DNA of 64,000 nucleotides from Acanthosoma haemorrhoidale. Taxonomy: Eukaryota; Arthropoda; Insecta; Hemiptera; Acanthosomatidae. The stretch is taken from positions 1,212,343-1,276,342 of the forward strand of contig CAKNEZ010000002.1 in assembly GCA_930367205.1 (NCBI GenBank). The letters run 5' to 3'. A program made the position numbers and the translations under genes. Every line of letters starts with the position of its first letter. The stretch's first letter is position 1. A model generated the notes under the pieces. That model was not told where the DNA came from. It made no database searches and saw only the letters and a list, made by a program, of their open reading frames with translations. Positions 1 through 9,692 of this stretch are shown in pieces.

Positions 1-289
1 ATGTTATGGCTAACTTCTGACTGTACCTTCAGAAGGGGGTGCTCTGCGCTCGTACTGGATTGGAATCCAGTCTGCTCTGGCGGAATGATGTCATTTTCCG
101 AGCAGTAATCTTTGAGATAATTCAAAAGAATTTTCTCAAAGATTTTCCTCATCTGTGGTAGCAGACTGATCGGGCGGTAGTGGGGTGGATGATTTCCACT
201 CTTGACTGGCTTTAGTAATGGAAACAAGATGGCTTCTTTCCATGTGTCAGAAAAGTACCGCAATCTTATACAAGAGTTATATAAGTTTC
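1..289 (-). pseudogene. Jockey-type LINE reverse transcriptase, N-terminal RT fragment
   Basis: One open minus-strand frame runs off the left edge of the window. Read on the minus strand it gives RYFSDTWKEAILFPLLKP, then PHYRPISLLP, then an IFEKILLNYL stretch and a QTGFQ motif. This is the usual order of the first RT blocks in Jockey/CR1-type ORF2 proteins (the YRPISLL and E.QTGF motifs). The catalytic YADD block would lie further left, outside the window. An in-frame TGA precedes the recognisable part near 289, so this is a truncated remnant of the enzyme that would copy LINE RNA at a nicked target site. Family assignment is confident; the exact clade is less so. Confidence 0.82.
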
Positions 290-536
290 AAGAGAGAATT
301 CACATTGATTTAATGCTCCCTAAAGGAGCCACTGATTAATAATTTTCACAGCTGCGAGAAAAATAATTCACAGCCTGTCTACAGATTTGAACACAGAATG
401 AAGCGGTCATCTGTGCTGAGTGGATGATAGATAAATGTAGGGTTTTATTGATGCATAGCAATCACCATTTCCATTTCTTTTCAATTTTATGAAGAGACCA
501 AAGCTAAAATATTTCTTAGTCGTATTTATAAAATAT
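290..536. other. unassigned spacer
   Basis: No coding frame, repeat or RNA that I recognise lies between the Jockey fragment and the truncated gypsy A LTR. Confidence 0.5.
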
Positions 537-562
537 ATCAACCTATGTCTTTCATTCTGACA
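537..562 (+). repeat. 5' LTR remnant of gypsy A
   Basis: Matches the last 26 bp of the 148-bp LTR at 7706-7853 and ends in CTGACA. The upstream ~122 bp are missing and replaced by unrelated DNA. Confidence 0.8.
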
Positions 563-1425
563 TGGCGCAGTCGGTAGGACGTGTGAATTTGAAACCGCAA
601 GAACAATTTATTTTCGAAGGAAATATAGCAGAAGCATGGAAAAGGTGGTATAGAAAGTTTAATTATTACTTGTCGGCTATCGAAGCACAAGATAAAAAAG
701 ATGAAGTAAAAGTTGGTATACTGTTGAGCGTATTAGGAGAAGATGCACAAGATAAATATGAAACCTTCAATTTAACCGCAGAAGAACAGAAGGAATACGC
801 AATTGTAGTTAAAGCTTTTGAAGATTATTGCATGCCTAAAAAAAACGAGACGTTGGCAAGATTTAATTTTTTTCAACGTAAACAGAGAAAGGGTGAGTCA
901 TTCGATGATTTCATTACAGATTTGAAAAAGTTAAGTTCTGATTGTGCATTTGAAACATTGAAGGATAGCCATATAAAAGATTAAATTGTAAGTGGTTTAC
1001 AGGATGAACAAGTGAAAGATAGATTGTTGCGGGAAGATGATCTAACACTGGATAAATGTACTAATTTATGCAAAGTGGCGGAGTTAGCAAAACAAAGAAT
1101 AGAGACGTTGCGAGGTACAGAAAAAGAGGAAATAAATATAGTACAGCAAAGGAGCAGAACCAAAGCAGCGACGAGTAATGTGAGAGTGAGTACCCAGCCG
1201 TGGACGTCGAAACCAAGTACCAGCGATAGCAGCAAGACATCACTGCAACAAGAGCAGCAATATGGAAGCCAGCAGCGATTGAGGTGCAATAAATGCGGCA
1301 ACGTCCATGGGTATAGAAATTGCCAAGCCTACGGTAAAATTTGTATTAAATGTAATAGGATAAATCATTTTGCAAAAATGTGTAGAATAACTCGAAATAT
1401 AAATAACTCGAAAAAAATAATGTAA
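562..1425 (+). pseudogene. gag: gypsy A gag (broken)
   Basis: Would encode the capsid-nucleocapsid polyprotein. The ATG is formed by the last base of the LTR plus the first two bases of the PBS, and no other in-frame ATG lies near. The capsid-like region carries a VARFNFFQRKQ-type segment (here LARFNFFQRK). The C-terminal part has two cysteine knuckles, CNKCGNVHGYRNC and CIKCNRINHFAKMC. Codon 141 (982-984) is TAA where element B has CAA, and the frame resumes right after it. A 13-base insertion near 1404 relative to B then ends the frame at 1425. Gag identity is confident; it is not functional. Confidence 0.88.
563..580 (+). other. primer-binding site of gypsy A (tRNA-Ser-like)
   Basis: TGGCGCAGTCGGTAGGAC directly follows the LTR end. 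TGG pairs with the CCA tail, and the rest resembles the reverse complement of insect tRNA-Ser 3' ends as I recall them. The same site follows the LTR in element B. It also encodes the first residues of gag (see findings). Confidence 0.7.
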
Positions 1426-1427
1426 GT

Positions 1428-3149
1428 ATGATTGAGGGAGAGGATGCTAAAATGTACACTTCAGGGAGAATTCTAAAAATAAATAATGTTCAAAAGGGTT
1501 GGGAATTATCTGTAAATATATCGGAAAGCAAAAATTCACTTTCAGTCAAGCTCCATACAGGGGCGGAATGCAATGTTTTAAAAAAAAACGACTATGAAAA
1601 TTTGAAAATTAAAGAGAAAATAAATAAAACTGATATCAAATTGGCAAATTACAGTGGTTCTGAAATACCGGTTATAGGAACTGTATATTAGATTGTGTAA
1701 TCAAGGGTAAAATAGAGCCAATAAAATTTTATTTAGTAGACTGTAATAGCTCAAGCTCTGTTTTGGGATTAGATACAATTAAAAAACTGAAATTAATTAC
1801 CAGAGTTGAAAATATAAATATGAATACAAATAATGGTCTCACGAAATTGCTTAGTAGATATAAAGAACTATTCGAAGGTATAGGAAAAATCTCAAAAATA
1901 TATGATTTGAAATTAAAAGAAGGATATGAAGGAAAAATTGAACCATGTCGTAGAATACCTTTTCAATTATTAGATCTTTTCAAAGAAACATTATACAGAA
2001 TGAAAGACAATAAAATTGTTACAGAGGTTAACGAACCTACTGAATTTATGAACCCAATCGTAATCACCAGTAAACCTGATAAATCATTACGTATTTGTTT
2101 AGACCCACAGCATCTTAACACTTGTTTACTAAGAGAACATTGTCCTTTGCCTACATTTGAGGAAATATCTAGTAAAATGGCGGGGGCAAAAATGTTTGCA
2201 GTTCTAGACACATCAAATGAGTTTTGGCATTTAGAACTTACACATAGGAGTTCGTTAATGACGGCTTTTCAAACGCCATATGGTCCATTTAGATTTTTAA
2301 GAATGCCTTTCGGGGTTAGTATTGCACCAGAAGTGTTCCATAAAACTTATTCAGAGATTTTTGAAGGTATAAAAAACGTAGCTGTGTATATCGATGATAT
2401 AATGATATGGGCAGAAAATGAAAAAGAATTATTAAAAATTTTAGAATTAGTAGTGAAAAGAGCTTATGAGCATGGGATTAAATTTAATAAAAACAAATGT
2501 AAGTTTAAAGAAGAAAGAATTAAATTTTAAGGTCATTACTTCAGTAGCAAAGGGATAGAAATTGATGATGACAAAGTCAAAGCAATTAGTGAAATGGAAA
2601 GACCAAAAGATGTTAAAGCAGTAGAACGATTATTAGGATTGATAACCTACGTTGGTAAATTAGTAGAAAACTCAGCTCAGTTAACGGAACCATTGCGTGA
2701 TCTAATTAAAAAAGGTACAATTTTCAACTGGACAAGTGAACATGAAAATTGTTTTAAAAAGATTAAAATATGTTTAAGCAAAACTCCTATTCTACAATTA
2801 TACGATGTAAATAAGGAGTGCAAAATTAGCGTAGACGCTAGTAGTACCGGAGTAGGGGCAGTTCTGTTACAAAATGATTTGCCAGTAGCATATGCATCAC
2901 AAGCATTCACTGAATGTCAAAAATTGTGGGCTCAAATAGAGAAAGAATTATATGCCATAGTGTTTGGATGTGAGCGTTTCAGACAGTATGTAATCGGTAA
3001 ACCTTTTGGAGTAGAATCAGATTATAAACCACTGATCCCTATTTTGAGACAAAAGATAACTGATATACCAATGAGACTACAAAAAATGCGAATGCGGTTA
3101 CAACCATATGATATTAAAGTAACTTATACAAGTGGTAAAAATTTAATAA
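1428..3149 (+). pseudogene. pol: gypsy A protease - RT - RNase H (broken)
   Basis: The aspartic protease region reads KLHTGAECNV, so the catalytic Asp of the D-T/S-G triad is His here. A one-base loss near 1684 shifts the frame. RT follows from about 1763 with LRICLDPQHLN, FRFLRMPFG and the catalytic YIDD box near 2390. A T-to-A change makes TAA at 2528-2530 where B reads on as FLGHYFSS. The RT connection and RNase H follow in the same frame: ISVDASSTGVGAVLLQ, then the end of the domain. Copia-A is inserted at 3149/3150. The conserved DASNGFW segment reads DTSNEFW here. Inactive. Confidence 0.9.
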
Positions 3150-3317
3150 TGTAAAAAATTATATTGATGTGGCATTGGGCTCTACTTTGTACTTACATCA
3201 AGATCATAATATACATATGTAACATATGGCCTCATTGTAACTAAAACAACTATGGTGGAATACACGAGTTAACCTAGCGTCTGTGTTTTATCTATGTAAT
3301 CCTAATATATTTCTACA
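3150..3317 (+). repeat. copia-A 5' LTR, 168 bp
   Basis: Starts TG and ends CA, flanked left by the AATAA target duplication and followed directly by the primer site. Positions 3255-3317 match the truncated 3' LTR at 6161-6223 base for base by eye. Confidence 0.9.
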
Positions 3318-3332
3318 GGTTATGGGCCCAGT
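3318..3332 (+). other. copia-A primer-binding site (internal initiator tRNA-Met)
   Basis: GGTTATGGGCCCAGT is complementary to the anticodon-stem region of initiator tRNA-Met (CTGGGCCCATAACC). Copia of Drosophila is known to prime from a cleaved half of that tRNA. The reverse complement of the same site is at 54853-54866 in copia-B. Confidence 0.85.
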
Positions 3333-3440
3333 CATGTTCAAAAAGTACTTTGTGTGAGTAAAGGGAATTTGAGCGGTTGTTTGTTTTTGGATAGTGACGT
3401 GTTTTGTGTTGGGAAAGAAAAATTAACGTGAGAGACAGTC

Positions 3441-4199
3441 ATGGCTACGGGACACACATTAACATACCCTCAGTTGACGGACAATAATTTTCACAACTTG
3501 AAATTCAGAGTGTTAATGTTATTAGATGAAAAAGGTGTAAAATCAGTACTGGATAAAGATGTGGAAATCACTAGCAGCAACAAGGAATTGGACAAGAAAG
3601 CCAAAAACATTATTATCAACTGTATTACCGATCGCCATATTGATTACGTGAGAAGTTGTGGAACGGCAAACGACATGATGTCTGCTTTAAGCAACATTTT
3701 TGAAAGAAAAAGTGCTATATCAAAACTACTGGTACGTAAAAAACTTTTAATTTTAAAGTGTACGACTTCTCTACAAGAACATTTTAATAAATTTGACAAT
3801 CTCGTGAGGGACCTCGAGTCAATGGGCTCTAAACTCGAACAAGACGATCTCGTTTGTCACCTACTATTTACAATCCCAAACGAATACGAAAAAGTAGTTA
3901 CTGTTTTGGAAGCAATGGATACCGAATTAACTCTCGATTTTGTTAAATCTCGATTACTAGATGCTGAACTAAAAATTAATCACATACAAAATGGTAGTGA
4001 TGAAACTGATACATCATTCAAAGCATTTAGTCAAATTAAGAAATGCTATGAGTGTGGTGATAGTAGACATTTGTCATATAATTGTCCTAAAAAGTCAAAT
4101 AATAATTTCAGGAAGAATGATAAGAATTTTCCACCGCAGAGACATTTTTCAAAACAATCGAGAAATTTCAATGAAAATCGTTGGAATGAAAACAGATGA
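3441..4199 (+). pseudogene. gag: copia-A gag
   Basis: 252 codons from ATG, a copia Gag of the UBN2/DUF4219 type: N-terminal PQLTDNNF, a central LLVRKKLLILKCTTSLQEHF stretch, then one CCHC knuckle CYECGDSRHLSYNC near residue 200 and a basic, Asn-rich tail. It is colinear with the copia-B N-terminus (PQLTDTNF, CFECGDTRHLVAKC). In copia-B gag and pol form one frame. Here a frameshift near 4196 ends gag at TGA and the protease continues in another frame. Gag packages the element RNA in cytoplasmic particles. Confidence 0.88.
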
Positions 4200-5172
4200 C
4201 CAGCAATGTTTGTCAACAAGATGAGGATATATCCGTTATTGCCTCAAGTGATCTAGAAACATCTGGGAGTCTTCGAGACGTATCGTTTGTGGCATTTTCG
4301 GCAGATGTTGGACCACCAAGAGATGGCTACATGAATTTTGTCCTCGACTCTGGAGCTACGAGTCATATGGTTACCACGGAAACAGCTGATTTTGTCACGA
4401 ATATTGTGAGTATTCCGCCTTTTACATTAAAGTTGCTAACGGTGAAACATTATTGGCAAATAAACGTGGCATTTTAAGGGTTCAACCCGATAACTGTGAT
4501 GACATTGTTTTCAGTATTCATGTAATTATAGTAAAACATTTAACATGTAATCTACTTTCAGTCAAAAAATTACTTGATTCGAATTTCAAAATTATTTTTA
4601 AAGACAAAAAGGCTTTTGTCGTAAGAAATGATTCTATCCTATTTATGTGTGAGTTAATAAGAAACCTATTTATAGTAAAATTTAGATATGTCAATAATGT
4701 AATAAATACATTTAATGTAAGCAGTGAAACTTCCAATATTTGGCACTTAAGATTAGGCCACTTGAACAGAGGAGGTTTACGCTTAATGGGTTTGCCTTAT
4801 AGTCATGATCCGTGTGATTCGTGTCAAAAAGGAAAGGCTACTAGAGCACCTTTTAAAGATGTTATTAAACCCAGGTCAAGTCGCGTAGGTAATTTGTTAC
4901 ATTGTGATGTATGGGGTCCTACAAATCACACTAGCATTAACGGGGAACGATACTACCTTGCAGTAGTAGATGATTTTTCACATTTTACGATGTTGTATTT
5001 GCTTAAACAAAAATCCGAAGCTACTCAACGGGTTATAGATCATATTAAACAGTTAAGAGCGTCTGATATTTATGTTTCACGGCTGCGTGTCGATAATGGT
5101 ACCGAATTTACTTGTAATAATTTGAGAAATTTTTGTAGTAATAACGGTATAAGGATGGAGTTCCCCAACTAG
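4196..5172 (+). pseudogene. pol: copia-A protease - integrase (frameshifted, deleted)
   Basis: The protease shows VLDSGATSHMV with the DSG catalytic triad near 4348. A frameshift near 4460 is followed by the GAG-pre-integrase segment (WHLRLGHLNRGG, CDSCQKGKA; an HHCC zinc site). The integrase core has the first Asp in LLHCDVWGP and the second in RVDNGTEF. At about 5165 the reading jumps straight to a segment (SPTRALDGKIP) that in copia-B lies roughly 50 residues further on. The block with the third catalytic residue (Glu in GRTERMNG of copia-B) is therefore deleted. Integration activity is lost. Confidence 0.88.
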
Positions 5173-6160
5173 AGCGCTTGATGGTAAAATTCCAGCAGAT
5201 ATATATCTTGGTAAGACAAATTTAGGGAAACTAAGAGTTTTTGGTTGTAAGGCTTGGTATTATAAGTTAACTAAAGGGAATAATTTAGATCAACAAGCTA
5301 ATGAAGCTAGAATGGTAGGCTATGCTTCAAATGGGTATCGTTTATGGGACCCTCAATTAAATAAAATCATTATTTCACGTGACGTTAAATTTGAAGAAAA
5401 TAATTATTACTTTGACATTAAAAATTTTACTCAAGAAACAAATGACAATGTATCTTTTAAACATGGTTTCCCAATTGATGACGATATAAATGTTGGACCA
5501 ACTGTACCTGAACTAAATTCTAATAACGAAAGGAGATCAACTCGGGAGACAAAGCTTCCTTCTCACTTAAAGGAATATGAACTCTATTCAGCTTATTGTC
5601 TTATGTCTTACGATGGTAATCCTAAAACTTTTCAAGAAGCCGTTAAAGCTGGACCGGAGTGGAGGAAAGCTATCGATGATGAATTGACAGCACATAAAAA
5701 ATTCGAAACATGGTCTCCGACAACAATACCTGAAGGTGAAAAGGCCATAGACACAAAATGGGTATTTACCACAAAGCAAAATGGTGCAAAGAAAGCGAGA
5801 CTAGTGGCTAGAGGCTTTCAGGAAAAGTGCTCGTATGATGTATACTCACCTGTCGCTAAGATGAGTAGTATCAGGACTTTATTTTCATTTGCGCTTAATC
5901 ATGACTACGAGATTAAACAATTAGATGTACCGACAGCATTTTTAAATGTGTTTTTAGAAAATGATATTTATATAAGGACACCTGAAGGTGTCAATAGTGA
6001 TTCTAATATTCAAAAGTTAAATCGCTCACTTTACGGTTTAAAAGTGGCTTCCAAAAGGTGGAATGAACGTTTCAATGATTTTTTAATTGAATTGGGGTTT
6101 AAAAAATCCGAAAGAAATGTGTGTTTGTACTATAAAAATATTATTTGGCTTTTAATTTTT
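5173..6160 (+). pseudogene. pol: copia-A integrase tail and RT N-terminal half
   Basis: Begins after the integrase deletion with LRVFGCKAW and GYASNGYRLWDP, the conserved copia integrase C-terminal segment. RT follows: TKWVFTTKQNG, KARLVARGFQ, DVYSPVAKMSS and QLDVPTAFLN. The usual LNG is LNV, and LKEAPRSW is LKVASKRW. The frame stops at IWLLIFV, just before the YVDD-type catalytic box (FVDD in copia-B), where it fuses to LTR sequence. No RNase H is left. Confidence 0.88.
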
Positions 6161-6223
6161 GTGGAATACACGAGTTAACCTAGCGTCTGTGTTTTATCTA
6201 TGTAATCCTAATATATTTCTACA
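6161..6223 (+). repeat. copia-A 3' LTR, last 63 bp only
   Basis: Identical to 3255-3317. A short shared TGG at the junction (RT side TTTGTGG, LTR side TATGGTGG) suggests a microhomology-mediated deletion. Confidence 0.85.
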
Positions 6224-6228
6224 AATAA

Positions 6229-7675
6229 TAGCAGATTTACTATCAAGAGCTCATTTAAAAGAAACTAAAGAGGATGAAGAATGTATATATTAGAACTTAC
6301 GTTAGCAAGCGAGATAAGCAATCAACTGAAACAAAAATATATAGAAGCAACAAAAAATGACATAGAATTGCAGACATTGAAAAATACAATAAAAAAAGTT
6401 TGGCCAAAAGAAATAAAAGATGTACCAAATATAGTTAAATATTATCATACTTACCATGCCAACATTTATGAATATGATGACTTACGTTTTAAAAATAATT
6501 GTGTAATAGTACTAAACAAATTAAGAGAAGAAGTTTTGAGTAAGTTACATTATAATCATTTAGGCATTGAAAAAACAAAAGCTAGAGTGAGAGAAATAGT
6601 ATTTTGGCCCAACATTAATAAAGATATAGAAAACAAAATAAACAACTGTAAAACATGCTTAACGTTCTAACGATCAAATCAGAAAGAAAGTCTAATACCA
6701 ACATTAATACCAGATAAAACATGGGCAACAGTAGGAGCTGATATTTTTTACATTGATAGAAAACCAAACATGTTAGTTGTGGATTATTTTTCTAAATATG
6801 TAGATGTTTTACCATTGAAGGATGAAACTAGTGTAACAGTTATAAAAGCATTAAAGTCTTGTTTTGTACACTGGGGTATACCAGAAGAATTCAGATCAGA
6901 TAATGGCTCACAATTTTCGAGTTTTCTATTTAAAACGTTTACAAGAGAATGGAAATTTAAGCATGTTACATCGAGTCCAACATATCCACAAAGTAACGGA
7001 ATGGTGGAGCGGCACATACAAACTGTGAAAAATGTAATTAGAAAAGCTCATTTTGATAAAAAAGATGTGTACTTAGCAATACTAGAATTAAACAACACAC
7101 CAATATCTAATACAATACCTTCTCCAAATGTGATAATGCAAGGTAAAAATGTGAATGGTGTTCTATATGATATACCAAAGTTTAAAAGTGAAGAAAATTC
7201 ATATACAAAAGGTGAATTGTTACAAAGACAAAGGAAACAAAAAAATTTTCATGATCAACGAGCCAAAGATTTGAAAAAATACGAAAAAGGAGAAAATGTT
7301 AGAGCTAGAAACAAACAAGGAATGTGGGATCGGGCTGTAATAATAGATAGAAACATAAACAATAGGGCTTATCAAATTAAGACAGAGGGAGGCTCCTTAT
7401 TGACGCGTAATAGAATACACTTAAGAAATGATACTAGCCTACCATTCGAAATAGAAAGTAACGAATATAGACTTGATGAAAATATTAAACCACAAATTTC
7501 GGAAAATTCAAATAATAATGGTAAGGTTAATAATACAGCCGATCCAGCAGATCAGCAATTAATGAACCAAAGCCAGAGCGAAGATATCAATAATGACAAT
7601 GACACATATGTAACTCGTAGAGGACGAATCAGTCGTCAGCCAGCATATCTAAAAGAAAACTATGTATTACAATAA
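6229..7675 (+). pseudogene. int: gypsy A integrase (with end of RNase H)
   Basis: Resumes gypsy A after copia-A. The end of RNase H (ADLLSRAHLKET) is followed by a linker and the HHCC zinc domain (HYNHLGIEKTKARVREIVFWP ... NNCKTC). A TAA at about 6668-6670 replaces the CAA seen in element B. The DDE core has Asp in the GADIFYIDR segment, Asp in FRSDNGSQF and Glu in SNGMVERH. The C-terminal part has a WDRAVI/YQIKTEGG module and an acidic tail ending RISRQPAYLKENYVLQ. Near complete apart from the stop. Confidence 0.9.
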
Positions 7676-7705
7676 AAAAAAAAAAAAAAAAAAAAAAAAT
7701 GGAGA
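7674..7705 (+). other. A-tract and polypurine-tract region of gypsy A
   Basis: The last codon runs into 26 A residues, then TGGAGA directly before the 3' LTR. The purine run sits where the plus-strand primer is expected. Its length varies between copies (24 to 28). Confidence 0.7.
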
Positions 7706-7853
7706 TGTCATATGGTTTGGTTATCTCTATTAAATGAACAAAGCCGGCTGACAATATTAATCTAACCTATATAACTTGTGACCAAAATGTACTTAATTGA
7801 TGGTTAATAAATTATTACTTATATTCAATCAACCTATGTCTTTCATTCTGACA
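7706..7853 (+). repeat. gypsy A 3' LTR, 148 bp
   Basis: TGTCATATGG...CTGACA. Same length and closely matching sequence at 20886-21033, 45544-45691, 58843-58990 (reverse) and 63346-63493 (reverse). Confidence 0.92.
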
Positions 7854-8252
7854 AGTGTGACATTGATTGAAATATGAACAATGCATTGAAGAATTCATGT
7901 CAACAGTAAAAAAATTGTTTTAGAGTTGGAACATTATTGTCCTCAGCACCATATGAAAGGTTTATCTATAACTATTTATCTATTCAACAACTTAATCCAC
8001 CCTTCCCAACTCATTATTGTTTTATCAGTTGCAAATTTATCAATATTTAAACTATCATAAAAACTTTAATCACATGGTTTATATAAGGCTCCTAACCGAG
8101 CTCTGGCCTGTTGAGCTTCGGCCACAGTAGGACTTCTTCTGTTAAGTGTTTTTTTTTCTTCACCAACTGAAAGTCTCTTCACCACTAAGTAATTTTTTCT
8201 TGCGAGCCCGATATTTCCCTCAAAACTATGCAGCAGTTTCCCTGTTAGGGTT

Positions 8253-8288
8253 AAAAGGGGCTCCCCTTTTCCTAATGGGTATTAGGAA
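8253..8288. repeat. two adjacent perfect 8-bp stem-loops
   Basis: AAAAGGGG-CT-CCCCTTTT is followed, overlapping by two bases, by TTCCTAAT-GGGT-ATTAGGAA. The pair is kept in the copies near 46105, 58425 and 63005. Confidence 0.75.
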
Positions 8289-9162
8289 GCCAAATTTTAC
8301 AACTAACTGAGATACAAAAGTGAGTGGTAGGTATAAAATGGTTGACTACACCTGGTTTAGACTTCGAAAAATGGCAAAAATGACTTTATATTAAATGCTC
8401 TAGTGGCAACCAGTAGCTAGTTTTTCGTGGAGGCTAAGAAGAAAAAAAAAAAAAAAATAAAATAAAATAACAAAACTTGTATATAATGTAGCGATTCTTC
8501 AGGAAATACAAAAATAATTTTCAAATAAAATCGCCTGAGGATCTATAATAATATTAAATTATCTGTAAATTTGAAGAGGCTATGAAAGAAAAAAAAATTA
8601 CTTACTGCTCTACATTCTAAATCACATTAGTGTGGTTATTACAAAATTTTACAACTAACTGAGATACAAAAGTGAGTAGTAGGTATAAAATGGTTTACTA
8701 GACCTGGTTTAGACTTCAAAAAATGGCAAAAATGACTTCATATTAAATGCTCTAATGGCAACCAGTAGCTAGTTTTTCGTGGAGGCGGCGAGTCAAACAT
8801 TGCCAGAGGATGGAGGACATTGTGAGAAAAATAAGGAGGTTGATGACAAATAAGAGGAAGCTGTTGACGAGGTAATTGTATCTTGTCTAAGTGAAAATAT
8901 TTAAGAAATATTAACCAAAAATATGGCGTGCCGGATTAAAGACTGGGTATGTATTAGAGATCTTGGAGCTTCGTTTACACTACATCGGGAACTAGCCAAC
9001 GAGGATTTTAGTGAAGGTTCCACGAAAAGAAATTGATTTTATAATTAAGTTTAGGAAGTTCCCAGTATCTTTTTTTAAATAGTTCGTTTTCCTAAAATAA
9101 TCACTATCTCATAAGAATCAGTCATGAGAGAGTGCTATGACAAGTATTACTTATTGAACTTA

Positions 9163-9301
9163 GATACTCTAGTACTTATTGATATAAAGATGAAAATCAA
9201 TGCTGTTTATGACAGTGGTTCAAATGCAAGTTTAATAAGTCAACGAGTAGTTTATCTGTTAAATTCAAGTCTGATAAAACACAAGTCCAAATACGAACAC
9301 T
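9163..9301 (+). pseudogene. gypsy-E protease fragment
   Basis: Translates to INAVYDSGSNASLISQR with the DSG triad. It matches the minus-strand frame at 48458-48751 (NDVYDSGSNASLISQR). About 45 codons only. It breaks off at ACACTAGGATCC and is replaced by Jockey RT. Confidence 0.8.
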
Positions 9302-9692
9302 AGGATCCAATACAAAATCTGATTACCTCATACCTCACAGGCAGAACTTTTTCGGTTCGGATAGGCACCACGTCTACGACCCGAAGAAAATACACTGCCG
9401 GTGTCCCCCAAGGATCAGTGCTAGGCCCCCTGCTGTTCAACATATACAGCGCCCACACTACGAAACAGGTCTTACCGGCTATCGCAATTGCTAACTTCAC
9501 CCAACCTATCGCTTCGTCTAAAACTGATGATCTATAAATGTGTCCTCCGGCCAGCTCTGCAGTACGGTGCCCCGCTATTTACCCACTTGACTGACAATAC
9601 AGCCAAATGTCTCCAACATTTCCAGAATATGGTCATGCGAAAAGTTGTCCAACATACTTCTCATGAGAGGTTAAAGAACGCTGACATCCCCC
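9302..9692 (+). pseudogene. Jockey-type LINE ORF2 fragment with internal deletion
   Basis: First part: SYLTGRTFSVRIG, then AGVPQGSVLGPLLFNIYS (RT motif B). Within 15 bp the reading jumps to the thumb region (SPNLSLRLKLMIYKCVLRPA, QYGAPLFTHLTDNTA), so the YADD catalytic block is deleted and the frame changes. The right end is fused to the 3' end of gypsy E at ACATCCCCCC. It belongs to the same subfamily as 49330-49964. Confidence 0.85.

Larger units (their letters stand above)
3150..6223 (+). mobile_element. copia-A (Ty1/copia LTR retrotransposon, internally deleted)
   Basis: Inserted in gypsy A with a perfect 5-bp target duplication AATAA (3145-3149 and 6224-6228). The 5' LTR is 168 bp (TGTAAAA...TTCTACA); only the last 63 bp of the 3' LTR remain. 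The order gag, protease, integrase, RT is the diagnostic copia order. Two internal deletions remove the integrase glutamate region and everything from the RT catalytic YVDD through RNase H into the 3' LTR. It is younger than gypsy A. Copia-B on the minus strand at 50639-55034 is a related, much better preserved family. Confidence 0.93.
537..7853 (+). mobile_element. gypsy element A (Ty3/gypsy LTR retrotransposon, degenerate, interrupted)
   Basis: The order is a truncated 5' LTR, PBS, gag with two zinc knuckles, protease, RT, RNase H, integrase, A-tract and a 148-bp 3' LTR. It is close in sequence to element B (20886-33814), which allows its lesions to be read directly. Several stops and frameshifts break gag and pol, and copia-A sits between the RNase H and integrase parts. 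Only the last ~26 bp of the 5' LTR remain, so no target duplication can be checked on that side. The PBS after the LTR (TGGCGCAGTCGGTAGGAC) looks complementary to a tRNA-Ser 3' end. It cannot be autonomous. Confidence 0.93.
7854..9301 (+). repeat. segment co-duplicated with the gypsy-A 3' end
   Basis: Directly follows the 3' LTR and recurs next to the same LTR at 45692-46794, reversed at 57740-58842 and, with deletions, reversed at 62499-63345. It is therefore a segmental duplication, not part of the LTR element. It contains a TATATAAG box near 8079, a hairpin pair (8253-8288), a ~140-bp direct repeat (8294-8431 and 8643-8787) flanking a copy of repeat R (about 8455-8640), and a gypsy-E protease piece at its end. 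No intact gene. Confidence 0.8.

Noticed and set aside
3145..6228. Copia-A and the surrounding gypsy pol as a single chimeric element
   Set aside because: The perfect AATAA duplication and continuity of gypsy A across the site (compared with gypsy B) show a plain insertion.
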